Source of the DNA: Misgurnus anguillicaudatus
Taxonomy: Eukaryota > Chordata > Actinopteri > Cypriniformes > Cobitidae
Length of the DNA stretch: 64,000 nt
Direction of reading: 5' to 3'
Assembly: GCF_027580225.2 (NCBI RefSeq)
Contig: NC_073358.2
Span: 28,236,501 to 28,300,500 of the forward strand
Positions 52,101 to 64,000 of the stretch are shown piece by piece. The position numbers and the translations under genes are program-made. Within the stretch, counting starts at the first letter, position 1, and every line of letters starts with the position of its first letter. The notes under the pieces are model-generated. The model saw nothing but the letters and a program-made list of their open reading frames with translations. It was not told where the DNA came from and searched no databases.

Positions 52101-54875
52101 TAGCTTTATTAACTTTTACCTCGCGCCAAAACAATAACAACACAAAATACACTAAATATGAATAAAAAAACAAGTAATAGTTTGATCATGACACCAAATA
52201 CTGCTGATTTGATCTCATTTTGACGATCATAAACAAACAAGGCCAACATGAGAGCCAGGGAATCCCTGTCAGAGATGTAGCCCAGAGAGGGCGGTGGTCA
52301 GCGGGGCGCGTGAACACTGACGTCCGCTCATGCTTTGGTTCTCATTCGTACCGAATCTCACTAAGCAAACGTTCAAACAGGCGCTATCTTTACTAATCGA
52401 CTGCAGATTTAAATATAATACATATACATTCTCGACTGAACTAATCTTAAAACTACACTTTGTGACCAAGAAACGGTAATATAAAGTAACGGCTTTTCCG
52501 TCCATTGAGTTGTTATGAGCTTCAAAGCAGCCGAAAGTTTTACCTGTCATTCTGGCCGCCCTCAAATCCGTGGCGGAAGAAGTAGTTCTCAAACAAAGAG
52601 GCTTTTAAAATAACTCCGTTGTTGTTTTCTAGTTTTCTTTTTTCAAACGTGTGCCGTCGAACTGTTGTATAAAAGCAATATCGCTCTCGGAGTCGTGTGA
52701 TATAGCTCTATATCATCACGGCTGTGATTGCCTGCGGCCTCGTGCCTCTGGCCTAATCACAGCCGTGATGATATAGAGCTATATCACACTCCTACTCGAG
52801 CAATATTGCTTAAGTAAAACGCACACCTAGCCTGTTAACTCTTTCACCGCCATTGACGAGATATCCCGTCAATTAAGAGAAAACGCTTCCCCGCCAATGA
52901 CGAGATTTTCAGTCTTTCCGCAATACCGCTATTATCCACCAGGTGGCGCCCTTCCGCAACTTTTTAAACCCGGAAGTATTGCCCTATGGCAAGCTGCTGC
53001 ATGTCCGTGTCTGTTTTAAAGATCGCTCTGAATGGGATCTCTATGAAAAGTCTGCCACAAACATGGAATTATCTCTGCTTTTTACTCAAAATGTGGTGTT
53101 TTTGCAGAAACCTACCCATATTCAAAAGCTGATTACAAAAGAACTACTCAAGGTAGGATGAAACGTTTTTTTTTGTTTGAAAGCAGAGGGTCTGTTCTTT
53201 CATTTGGTATATTGCATGTTTATATATTTAACGAAGGACATTTTCTGAAAGGCATTAAACTTTGGTGAAAATCATAAAAAACGCTGGCGCTGGCTGGCAA
53301 CTTTTTTAAAAAACGCTGGCGGTGAAAGAGTTAAATGCCCCGCTTCCCTGTGGAACATTACCACCTTGGGTGTGCATTATTTTAAAATAATTCAACACCG
53401 AACCCTCATCCATTATTCCTTACTTATACCACTGTTAACACCACAGACATTGCTAAGACATTGCTCTGGTGGTTATTTTAAGGCATTTGACAGCTTAGGT
53501 GTGCGTTTTACAGAAAAACAATCAACACCCGTGAACACTTCTCAACCAATCAGAATAAAGCATTTAACAGCCCTGTGGTATAATAATGAATAATGTACTG
53601 CATGTGTACTGAACCCTTGGGGACTACAGCAGAGCACACACACGGGAGTAGTCCACATTAAGACAAACATTACTAGAAGATTTTACTCATGCATGTCTAA
53701 ATATGGTATGTGGAAAAAATGGAGTACAATGTAAAAAACGATTTTTTTCTGTGTTTCAGGAAAACAGAAAAACAAGTTTGATTTCTGAAGAAGTAATGTG
53801 AGCCCAGTCAAACAGCTAAAACATTTGACTTTCCCAAGTGTCAAACTAAGTTTAGTTAAATGATGTCTTTACATGGATGGAATGGGGCTGAAGTCAACAC
53901 TGTAAAATGATCAGAGGTGTGTGTGTGTCAGTCATTTAATAATTAACCTGTAAAAAAACTTATTTTGAGATGTTTCTGGTTTTGAGAAGAAACCTGACCG
54001 CAGATTCTCTTTTCTCTCATATGATGTTGATATATTGATATATTACAGAGCAGCAGAAAATTGCATAAATGATGGCAATGATAAAGATTAGATGTGAGAA
54101 GTTGCATGTGTACCTCTATGACGGACAGCAGGATCTCAGGGGCCGATGAACCCAGAGCCATGAGTGTGAGGTTTGAGACGGTTTCATTCCAGACTCGAAT
54201 TGTCATTACAGTTTTTTCTCCGTTTGCACCCGTCATAGTCACCTCTTTCTCCTATAGGAAGCATACACATCGGATATAACATTTATTATCTTAATTACAA
54301 TGTTAACAACACTTTATGAAAAAACCAACATAAACTACTGTCATATCGCTTATCATGTATATACCAGTAACGTTTCTAAACTGGTGTGCTAAGTGGCGAC
54401 ATGTCATGTCAAAAATGTGTCCAGTTAAAATTGTATGTTGGATTTGTTTTAAATAGACCGCAATCCTCTGGTATATACACATTTATTGTGCCCTGCCTAT
54501 GAAAACAAGTGTTCATTATTTACTTCATAACCAAAGTTCATTATTTAAGCGGAGATGATCTCGTTGGCATCGCACCTGTGAGGTGATGACCTCTATGGCG
54601 GCCATGAAGCGGTCAGCAATGATGGACACACCCAGGAACATGTAGAGAAGAGTTGAAAAGTAAATCACTGCTCTTATTGTCTGCATTGCCAATGAGGGGT
54701 TACGCGGCAGCCAAACAGGAAGTAAAATCCCTGGTTGACATATGACTTTCTCAGCACAGGATCTCTTGTGACTATCTACGCTTCTGTTGCTGTTCTCGCG
54801 AATGTTGCCGCCTGTACACACCTGTGTAGAAAGGAGGAGAAGGAGGAAAAGGTGGAGGAGTGGAGGAGAAGCCAT
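37116..54875 (-). CDS. slc8a2: slc8a2, sodium/calcium exchanger (NCX2 type)
   Basis: Exons: 54875-54576, 54251-54114, 48356-48129, 48019-47765, 45055-44612, 44115-43766, 39258-39155, 38504-38392, 38037-37938, 37849-37580, 37492-37116. In frame they give 892 aa (human NCX2 921). A signal peptide ([18 protein letters not shown]) is followed by TM helices and the alpha-1 repeat ([18 protein letters not shown], exon 2). The XIP-like basic segment ([14 protein letters not shown]) is in exon 4. Calx-beta domains CBD1 and CBD2 with acidic calcium-binding clusters ([22 protein letters not shown]) are in exons 5-8. The alpha-2 repeat ([28 protein letters not shown]) and AYCHITGF end follow. It exports calcium in exchange for sodium across the plasma membrane. 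KTLQV and WLKRGIS favour NCX2 over NCX1, 3 and 4. The N-terminal half is split into six exons. Confidence 0.87.
40556..40832. mobile_element. MITE of the TTCACCCAAAAAT family, diverged
   Basis: aaattctgtcatctactaaccc at left and gtaagtaaatgatgacaaatatt...gtgaactatcc at right. The interior carries the atggaagtcaatggtgcccc palindrome shared with the 8.4 kb copy. Confidence 0.6.
41578..42692 (-). pseudogene. Tc1-like transposase pseudogene
   Basis: Fragments in order on the minus strand: an HTH segment ([30 protein letters not shown]), then [20 protein letters not shown] with the first catalytic Asp, [28 protein letters not shown], and [13 protein letters not shown] with the final Glu. The stretch that should hold the second catalytic Asp (D-N-A-R-P-H in the family) is missing after [10 protein letters not shown] palindromic insert splits it near 42280-42468, and frameshifts separate the pieces. 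It cannot be active. Confidence 0.88.
42283..42466. mobile_element. Palindromic MITE inside the Tc1-like transposase
   Basis: The left half ctattcaaatcttaccctgg pairs with the right half ccagggtaagatttgaatag. About 185 bp; it interrupts the transposase between SLRNDLQPV and the [11 protein letters not shown] segment. Confidence 0.8.
43549..43690 (+). repeat. tRNA-derived SINE
   Basis: The head reads tgtagctcagttggtagagc (tRNA A box), followed by a B-box-like gtttgatccc. The tail ttgctttggataaatgtgtt matches the conserved tail of teleost tRNA-SINEs. About 140 bp, just outside the Tc1-like element. Confidence 0.75.
45120..45569. mobile_element. hAT-type MITE with an 8-bp target duplication
   Basis: Ends TAGTGATGCACCGAT and ATCGGTGCATCCCTA. 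The direct repeat ATTTAAAC at 45112-45119 and 45570-45577 is the 8-bp hAT signature. Internal atcggc motifs are abundant. In slc8a2 intron 4. Confidence 0.88.
45846..46561. mobile_element. Nested element with AATGCCGAGTTCAGACTG ends
   Basis: AATGCCGAGTTCAGACTG at left and CAGTCTGAACTCGGCATT at right. About 716 bp, GC-richer than its surroundings, noncoding. Confidence 0.8.
46676..46915. repeat. Dispersed repeat (TTCCCTTTGAGGGAACTCGCG)
   Basis: Left tttgagggaactcg and right cgttcccttctcagggaac form imperfect inverted ends. I recognise it only as a repeat type common in cyprinids. Borders approximate. Confidence 0.45.
48526..48870. mobile_element. 5'-intact, 3'-truncated MITE (AGGGGACATTTCAC family)
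   Basis: TTAA then AGGGGACATTTCAC, matching 13312 and 15738. The expected right terminus is absent after cacttaaacatgg. Confidence 0.7.
48950..49575. mobile_element. Diverged copy of the CTCTTTCACCGCCA element
   Basis: Shares tgacgag...cgtcaatt at the left and gctggctggcaactttttt at the right with the element at 52837-53335. It contains a 25-bp perfect hairpin at 49307-49378. Confidence 0.55.
49307..49378. repeat. 25-bp perfect inverted repeat
   Basis: Arms 49307-49331 and 49354-49378 are exact complements (gtccgctgacgctatgggaa...), with a 22-nt loop. Confidence 0.9.
49577..50991. mobile_element. DNA element with GGCTGATCACACCAAA ends hosting a foldback copy
   Basis: GGCTGATCACACCAAA pairs with TTTGGTGTGATTAGCC. 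The interior is interrupted from about 49918 to 50828 by the second copy of the foldback seen at 13693. Confidence 0.7.
49918..50828. mobile_element. Second copy of the AGGAATATTCC foldback element
   Basis: agaaatattccattttctta at left and taagaaaatggactaatcct at right, with long inverted arms. The central segment (cctaacgtaaatgcgcagtgacgtaggg) matches that of 13693-14573. Confidence 0.8.
52695..52789. repeat. 35-bp perfect inverted repeat (hairpin)
   Basis: Arms 52695-52729 and 52755-52789 are exact complements (starting gtgtgatatagctctatatc), with a 25-nt GC-rich loop. Located in the 51.3-53.4 kb element. Confidence 0.92.
52837..53335. mobile_element. Nested element with TAACTCTTTCACCGCCA ends
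   Basis: TAACTCTTTCACCGCCA and TGGCGGTGAAAGAGTTA are perfect inverse ends. About 500 bp; related to 48950-49575. Confidence 0.8.
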
Positions 54876-55507
54876 GACCACGAAGGGTTATGCCAAAAAG
54901 AACCGCTGTCCTCCTGAGGATGAGAAATTGACAAAAAGAGAAAAACAGAGTTACTTTATGCAAAGCATGATCAATCATAACTGAATGTTTTTGTAAATCG
55001 TTAATAAAAGAATTAACATGTTATTTTTCTCTATGCAATTGTTACACAAAAATTCAGTTTATTTCATGTAAGAATTGCTTTACAAGTGATATACACATAA
55101 TTCGCTCTGCTTATGTTTCACGAACAGGGCCAAGTGTCTGTATGCAAATATGTGCATAAAAAGAACAATGTGTGTGCAAGGTCATATCAGTCCCAATCTA
55201 AACCACCATTCTTATAAGCGGTTTATTAGTAATATTTGGCCTTAGCAATGCACAGAAGCACACTAATAGATCTATCAGGCTAAAACTGCATACTAGATGT
55301 GGTGTCCATGGAAACAACAGAAACCCTATAACTAGTGTTAAAAGAAAAGCTGCCTAAATACAGAAAGTAAAGAGAGAGAGAATGAACATCTACAAAATAG
55401 ACAGATAGAAAAATCTAAGCAATATGACATTCAATTATATTACTATATCATTCTCTTTATCACTTTGCTCTGATGATCTCATCTTATCACCCATCACCTT
55501 TGTGTGC

Positions 55508-55538
<31 letters not shown>

Positions 55539-56785
55539 GTAGAGATTGAGTGTAATGTGCAGGACTGAACAGTGTGATCATATTTCACTTTCTATGGTTA
55601 CCTGGACTTCAGCTTTACTGTGCTACGCTACACCACTGTCCAAAAATAACCTGCCCATCAACACACGCATGTAAATAAAAGAGTTTGTCTTATATGTGAC
55701 TGTGTATCTTGGTGAGTGTGCATTTTAATGTTGACATTTGTGTTCGCGTGTATATCTGTGTATGTCCAAATAATCCCATACAGTTGTGTGCTGATGCATG
55801 AGTGTGTATGTGTGTGTGTCTCTGGTTACTGTGATGACACTGTTTCAGTCTGTCAGTGCCGCTGATAAGTGATTGGGCGGATTGGTTTACACACTAAGCT
55901 CTGACAGCTTAATAGAAGTTAGCACCTTTTAGTGGTTAAGATTACCACCACCAGAGAGAGAAAGTGACAGACAGAGACCGAGAAAAAAAGAGAGCCTACG
56001 TTCTAGGAAACGTGAGAGTGATGCTAAAATAAATATATTAGTAGGACGGTTAGGTGAAGTCAAAGATCAAAAGTGAAGTAACATCACCGTTTTCAGTAAA
56101 TGCGCCGTAATACATGTTAGCTAATGCAAGCATTTTGATTTTAAATAGCACTCAAGCAATGTAATAATCTCTATTAGTAAGGGTGTTAACTGTTATCAAA
56201 GTTGTATCAACATCCTTGTTTTTAAGAAATGAAGTTACCGCAGTTTCTCTTATATGGCGTATGAAAAGTATAACTTACAATAGAATTAACTCTGCCACCA
56301 CTTAAAGTATGGTTGCAAGAAAATATCAATGCAAGTACCGTGATAAACAGACTACCACCTATAGTCCTAGCCATATTTGCCTAGAAAATCACAACTTTTA
56401 ATTTTCTGTCGGTTTTAGTACACAATGTAACTACAGAATAGTCAAGTTTTAAACAGGAAAATTAATGAAATTCTTGGTTATTTTTTAGCCCGATGCTAAT
56501 GGTCTAATCGGATTCAATGGATTGTGCTAAGCTATGCTAAAAGTGGTAGCGCCAGGCCCGGAGAACAGCTGAATGGATTTTAAAATGGTAATAATAATAG
56601 CTCCTTGAAGAACAATAGGGTCCTCGCACCTCTGTGCTCGACCCCTAAAAATCAAACGTTTAACCCTAGGGGGGCTGGAATTATTGTCGCCAGATTATTG
56701 CCGATACACGAGGCAGCAATTGAAATCTACAAACAGTATGCTAATGAAAGTGAAAAGTGACAAGCATACTCGAAATGTGACCTCA
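54876..56785. other. slc8a2 5' flank, no gene seen
   Basis: Presumably contains slc8a2 5' UTR and promoter, but no upstream exon could be called. It contains a (TG)n tract near 55507-55538 and a non-repetitive stretch around 55850-55950. Confidence 0.35.
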
Positions 56786-56787
56786 GC

Positions 56788-56985
56788 ATTTAACCCATCC
56801 TAGTGAGTAGTTAACACACACACGGAGCAGTGAGCAGCTATCCCAGCACCAGGGGAGCAATTAGGGTAAGGTGCCTTGCTCAAGAGCACCACAGTTGCAA
56901 CCCGCCAGCCGTGAGCCTCAAACCGGGCACTCTCGGGTTACACGCGCAACGCTCTAACCACTGGGCTACAACTGCTACATTAGTT
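56788..56985 (-). repeat. SINE-like repeat with tRNA-like head
   Basis: On the minus strand it begins gtagcccagtggttagagcg (A box) and has ggtttgaggctc (B-box-like). The remainder (gtgccttgctcaagagcac on the plus strand) is a widespread teleost repeat motif. Confidence 0.6.
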
Positions 56986-57009
56986 TTTAAATCTAAATAA
57001 AAACTAAAT

Positions 57010-58805
<1,796 letters not shown>

Positions 58806-58852
58806 TAAATTAATATTCTAATAGCCATAATCAAGCCTATGCAGCACACCAT

Positions 58853-59084
58853 GGAGCAGTTTCCTGGACAGGGATTAGACTAGTTTTAAGACTAAACTAA
58901 ATGTAAGAGCTGTCCAAACTGCAAACAACTTGCACTGACATATCTTAAAATACATCAGTGCCCTTTGTTTTGCCTTAAAATGCACGCCAGTAATGTTTTT
59001 AGTAAGGCATGTTCGTTAAAACTAGTTACATTTCCTAATTAAACTAAGGTCTAGTCCTGGTAATCCCTGTCCGGAAACCACTCC
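58853..59084. mobile_element. MITE with GGAGCAGTTTCCTGGACAGG ends
   Basis: Left ttcctggacagggatta and right taatccctgtccggaaa are inverse copies. About 232 bp, noncoding. Confidence 0.75.
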
Positions 59085-59403
59085 TATATAGTTAAAACCC
59101 ATTCTACTAACAGATACACATAAAAATATACATAAATTGTATACATTTAAGTATACAGATATACATAAAAAATTAAAGTTGGACCAACTTAAAAATTACA
59201 TCAATCCGTAACGCTTAAACATCTCAAGTTTTTCCAACTTAAAATTCTCACTTTAAGTGAAAAATTTAAGTTGAAAATGTTTAACTATTTTAGGTGTTAC
59301 TAATTGAAGTAAGTTTTTTTTAAGTAGAGCAGCTTTCACTTTTTACAGTGCTGCTAAATAAGAAACATTTCATAAAAGTCCAATAAAAGAGATAGATGTA
59401 AGG

Positions 59404-59722
59404 TATACAGCAGTGGTCTCCAACATGCTGCCCACGAGCACCGGATTGCTCACAGAGTCTGTGAGTTGCCCACCAATGCACATTATATTGAAAGCCTCAA
59501 ATTTAATATTCATTACATATTTTTATATTAACTTGGCTTCTTTTATGTATGTTAACATTTTAAACAATGATAAAACATATTTACAAGTACAATAAAATAA
59601 AATAAAATAAAATCAACAATTAAAACAAAAAAGTTTGAGTAGACTATATCAAAAAAGTAACCCTCTAGATTGATTTATCCATTGTGGTAGAGCTTGCTCA
59701 CAAAAAGGTTGGAGACCCCTGG
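59404..59722. mobile_element. MITE with AGTGGTCTCCAAC ends
   Basis: cagtggtctccaac at left and gttggagacccctg at right. Noncoding, AT-rich interior. Confidence 0.6.
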
Positions 59723-59747
59723 TTTAAAATAAACTGATTTAACGCCC

Positions 59748-59771
59748 TCTCTCTCTCTCTCTCTCTCTCTC

Positions 59772-59825
<54 letters not shown>
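59748..59825. repeat. (TC)n microsatellite
   Basis: CT/TC dinucleotide run with one short interruption. Confidence 0.9.
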
Positions 59826-59833
<8 letters not shown>

Positions 59834-60545
59834 TAGACCACAGGAGGCTCTATCGTACTTGCCACCCACTGCAGATTACTCATACACTTGTGTACTGTAC
59901 ATAACCAGTAGGAGTACAAAGTGGAACAATTGACCTATTTTCGTTATTGTGTAATACATCTACGCACAATCAATCACACATTGTTATAAAAAATATTATA
60001 GCTTTTACTATAGTATCAACTTACATTTACAGATGTGATGTAATACATTATGAAAAATGTCAACAATGCACTCAGTTAAGCAACACATAAACACAACTGA
60101 TCTGATCTTATCAATCTTACCTTATGAATAGATGAACTATTTCTTTACCTGAGATCAATTTAGAGGGGTTCACAGCTTCACAATATAACTTGAATCTACA
60201 TGTTTAGTAAAACTATAAGATTATAAGTCCTGCTGTGTCCAAGGAGCACCTGCCAATAAGTACACATACACTCATCAGAGATCTGCTTTCGATATCAATA
60301 CATCCTTACATCAGTAACCCCCCTCCTGTCTCTATCAACTAGGGCTGCATATTTAATAATTATGTGTATATAAATACACACACATGCAATATAATCTTTT
60401 TATTTAATACATATATTTGTTCTTAAAATTATACATGCATGTGTGTGTATTTACATATACATAGTTATTATGCATAGTACACCCACATATATTATGTAAA
60501 GAAAAACTTTTATGCTGCAAACACTGCCCACTAACACACACATAC

Positions 60546-61150
60546 ATTGGCTGCATCCGAAATCGCATACTGTGACAGTAGGTACTCAATTGAGTACCTA
60601 ATCATTGACCGAAAACAGTAGGTACTTTATAGTCTGAATATGGCTACATCACATGACATACGTCGTCATAACAACAAGTTAGTCCTTAACCTGAATGACG
60701 TTAAACAATCGCAATTTAACCACAAGGAACAGCAGTTTAATATATGTGTTTGCTTTAAATAGAGCAGTGTTACCGCTTTCGGGCATTTTATGAATAAAAC
60801 AACGCCCCACTATCTTCTACGTTGAATAACTCCTCTCACTGAAAAAAATGATTCATTGAATTTAATCAATTTTTTTTAAGGTAAGTGGTTGCAATCAATT
60901 TATTTAAGCTACATTTAAACAAAAAAGATTAGTAAAGTAAAATAAAATATAAAACTTTTGTTTAAATTTGGCTTAAATAAATTGATCGCAACCACTTACC
61001 TTAAAAAAATTGATTAAATTCAATGAATCATTTTTTTCAGTGCTCCTGGGGGCTCACGGGAGAGCAAAGTGTCCATCGAATGATTTTTCCAGTGGGTCAT
61101 CCGGGTACTTTCGCCTACTGTTTTTGGTATACTATGAATTCGGACACACT
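60546..61150. mobile_element. Outer DNA element containing a near-perfect palindrome
   Basis: Starts near gctgcatccgaaatcgcatact and ends near tactatgaattcggacac. Interrupted by 60837-61042. Borders approximate. Confidence 0.4.
60837..61042. mobile_element. Palindromic MITE with long arms
   Basis: CACTGAAAAAAATGATTCAT at left is answered by its inverse at right. The arms of about 70 bp continue through ttaaggtaagtggttgc and gcaaccacttacctt. Confidence 0.85.
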
Positions 61151-62655
61151 ACTCACCTTGCCAACTGTTTTTCGCCTATGGAAGTAGGCGGTTTAGGACA
61201 AAGCCGCACACAAACAACCCAACTATCGGTTATACTGCAAGCTATACTGTAGTCATCATCACACACTATTAGGAAAACGGGATTACATATTAAATTTGAA
61301 ATAAATTTGGGTCACTGCAAATGTTTTTTAATTTATGCCAAACATGGAATGATAAGGATAATTATACCACAAATATCAACTACTGTCCTAGACAACGAGT
61401 GCAGGTTTCTGTATTATACATTTTCAGTTGTTTTTAATACTTTTGTCAAAACAAACAAACAAAACACCGGCAAATTGATGCATGTTGTACAGTATATACA
61501 CCACCAGCTTAAAGTATGGTCATCAAAGACTAGTCTAAGTTCAGTGTGCTAAAAAGCTAACATAATTTTTACCAGCTTTACGTAGGTCTGAACAATCATT
61601 TAATGTGTTTATTATTAAACACAAACACACAGTCACGTGTATCCACATACTCTCGGGCAGATACACACAGACAGGGCAAGTGACTGGCAGACCAACATTA
61701 GCATATGGATTGAGAAACTCTACTCTTGCTTTCATGGTCTCCATCCATGCATTGAATAATTAACTTGTTGCGGATCGATCTACGATGAGGTGGTTAACTA
61801 GTGACAGGTTTAGATTAAGTGCTCTGATCACGAACTCATATGACCTGAAACAAAGTTATGTTTACATAACTTGAAGGTACTGAAGCAAGACCACCAGTCA
61901 CCTCACAGACTTAATACAAGACAAAGATAAAAGAGTTCCCATAACACATAAGATGACACATTTTAGTAGAAAAAACTAAATAAACCAGACTGCATGTGAA
62001 CGCAGAGAAGCACGCATCAGACTGCAGTAAGGGCGAGCACTTAGGTCTTGTGGTGTGTGTTACGGTGGCCCCTCATCCTGGCCAGCGTTACTCTAGAAGG
62101 ATCCGCAGTCTCAACTTCACTCGCCACTCATCACGACACAACCGTTATGCAATATTTAACAAGGCACTCAAACACCAGACACACCGTTGTGCACAGACAA
62201 ACGTTCAGGCAAATCACATTTAGTCCAATGCAAGAGAGCATTTCATTTTAGTTCAGAGGCATCCAGATATTTATGGTGAAGAACACTTTGCAACCCCAAT
62301 CTGAGGCAAAGATGTGTTGTTGAGTTTAAGATGACTGCATTTTTTACCTAAAATTATGTGAAATATGTAAATGAGGTTAAAGCAGCACTAATACAAAACA
62401 CTCTCAAATGACTTACTAGTGTGTCATGGGGTTGTGTTTTAAGGTGGATGGACTCAGGTAACCTCAGGAGGGCAGATTCAAGCTCTGTGTGAAAGCCAAT
62501 GTGATGGCAAGACTTCAATAGCAGCTGTAGGGCTCGAACTCACAACCTGCAGCATTTCATTATCATTCAAACCTCTGGAAAAAAAGAGAAAGTAACTGTT
62601 TCTGGAGTGTTTCTGGACGAGGATGCTGCAGTAACCTTCAATACAGTATAAGAAT
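61150..62655. other. No gene seen
   Basis: AT-rich sequence with short open frames only; no family recognised and no clear repeat boundaries. Confidence 0.35.
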
Positions 62656-62803
62656 TAAAGGTAAAAAAAGGTACAAAAGTTGTCACTAGGGTGGTACCAT
62701 TTGAAAAAGTACATGTTTGTACCTAAAAGTACACCAAAATAGTACATATTACGACCTTTTAAAAAGCTACAGTCCCAATGACAACTTTTGTACCTTTTTT
62801 TGA
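62656..62803. mobile_element. Small MITE (GGTACAAAAGTTGTCA ends)
   Basis: aaaaaggtacaaaagttgtc at left and gacaacttttgtacctttttt at right. About 150 bp. Confidence 0.7.
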
Positions 62804-62920
62804 GAATGTGCATGCAATGTAAACACATTATTATACCAATAAAACAAGATGATAAAATTGTACAGTTGGTAAGATTATAAATAAAGCAACTCTTGTGGTA
62901 ACATCTAAACAAACTGTTAA

Positions 62921-63305
62921 AGGGATAGTTCAGCCAAAAACGATATGAAACCCATGATTTACTCACCCCCAAGCTGTCTGGAAGGTAGTTAATTACGTTA
63001 ATAAAATTTTAAATATGGATATTTCTACAACAACACCGCACGGATTACCCTCAGAAGACATTTGTTTATCATCCTGGAGCCGTTTGGATTTAATTTTTGA
63101 AGGATGGGCGCACAATTTTTGGACTTGAAGGTCGTGGACTATTGCTGGACCCCGTAATATTACAATTAATAAAATGAAAGATACAAAATAATTTATAAAA
63201 TATACGAAAATTTGTTTGTCTGAAAAACGATGGACATATGCAACTCGGACAGCTTGGGGGTGAGCAAATCATGAGTTCAACATCGTCTTTGGCCGAACCA
63301 TCCCT
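62921..63305. mobile_element. MITE of the GGGATAGTTCA-CCAAAA family, diverged
   Basis: Follows TTAA (62917-62920). gggatagttcagccaaaaacg at left pairs with cgtctttggccgaaccatccc at right, and cccccaagctgtc with gacagcttggggg. Confidence 0.7.
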
Positions 63306-63939
63306 CCAATTAAGTTTAGAAATACATGACCAAATTCCTTAGGTCACTAAACCTGAAATGCTTGCTGACTAAACACATCTGACACCACATGGCATGCATT
63401 GTCAAATCTAAAGTGTAAGCTGAGCTGCATTAAAATGGCAGAGGCTATGCTCAAACACACTCAGGCGCTCTCACATATATATTTAATCATGAAGCAACAC
63501 TTACTAGTTGTCATAACTACAAAGTGTATACCATTCTAAAAGTTCATTCGAGGGTGCAGTGAAGACTAAAGGTAAGGTAAGACACAGACTTATAACAGGG
63601 GACATACACATTCAATCACTTAATAGTATATCTGTCATGTGTATTTTTTTAAAACAGCAATCTTTTCAATACATGAGAATGTCCTGTGCCTATTTTGCGA
63701 TTTATTTATGCACTTAATGCTTCATTCTACACAACATTTGGCTCAATCCTTTTCTCTATATTTATTCCAGTGCAAATTAACCTTAAAGAGCTCCATTTCA
63801 GTCTTACATCACTTCAGGAGTATCACTTTCTCCAAGCAATCCAAACACTGCATTACCTGTCCAAAGAGCAGAACACAGATCAGTCTGGCTGTGGGTTCAG
63901 GGCTGCTTACCAAAATGCATCCTACTTAAGCCTGATCAG

Positions 63940-63970
<31 letters not shown>

Positions 63971-64000
63971 TGAGAGAAGGAGGGAGGATGATAATGCATT

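Larger units (their letters stand above)
51271..53426. mobile_element. 2.2 kb non-autonomous DNA element
   Basis: TAAGTAAGGAATAAT at left and its inverse attattccttactta at right. Subterminal ccaaggtggtaatgtt and aacattaccaccttggg also pair. No transposase is visible. It hosts a second element at 52837-53335 and a 35-bp hairpin at 52695-52789. Confidence 0.7.

Overview
The window is vertebrate nuclear DNA, almost certainly from a cyprinid-type teleost. Evidence: five multi-exon genes whose spliced translations match vertebrate families, short GT-AG introns, strong AT bias between genes, long microsatellites (TA, TC/GA, GATA, CA), and a very high load of small terminal-inverted-repeat DNA transposons of cyprinid type. 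There are no bacterial or phage features. Names come from protein motifs read by eye; no database search was run.

Layout. (1) 1334-3308, minus: crx, an OTX-class photoreceptor homeobox gene in three coding exons. (2) 3309-9311: a 6 kb interval between divergent crx and kptn, mostly AT-rich with microsatellites, plus a cluster of TAATCC-type sites at 6.8-7.3 kb. (3) 9312-12924, plus: kptn (kaptin, a KICSTOR subunit), 12 coding exons, with a 1 kb palindromic transposon in intron 3. (4) 12925-17038: repeats between the converging kptn and hnrnpl. (5) 17039-31996, minus: hnrnpl, 14 coding exons, carrying an AT-AC (U12-type) intron, a 36-nt probable cassette exon, a CA-rich intron region and many transposons. 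(6) 33173-35113 (5' UTR exon at about 35.9 kb), minus: srsf7, seven coding exons. (7) 37116-54875, minus: slc8a2, a sodium/calcium exchanger in 11 coding exons, with a Tc1-like transposon in intron 6. (8) 54876-64000: no convincing gene; transposons, two SINE-like or hAT-like elements and microsatellites.

slc8a2, srsf7 and hnrnpl are transcribed head-to-tail on the minus strand. Adjacency of crx, kptn and slc8a2 resembles human 19q13, while hnrnpl-srsf7-slc8 resembles human 2p22 (HNRNPLL, SRSF7, SLC8A1). The window therefore looks like an ancestral vertebrate linkage block. hnrnpl and srsf7 are both RNA-binding splicing regulators, and both carry alternative-splicing signals here. kptn acts in nutrient control of mTORC1, crx in photoreceptor transcription, and slc8a2 in neuronal calcium extrusion.

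The exon chains close in frame throughout: crx 281 aa, kptn 432 aa, hnrnpl 536 aa, srsf7 249 aa, slc8a2 892 aa. The one exception to normal splice sites, besides the AT-AC intron, is kptn intron 6, whose expected acceptor reads AA instead of AG.
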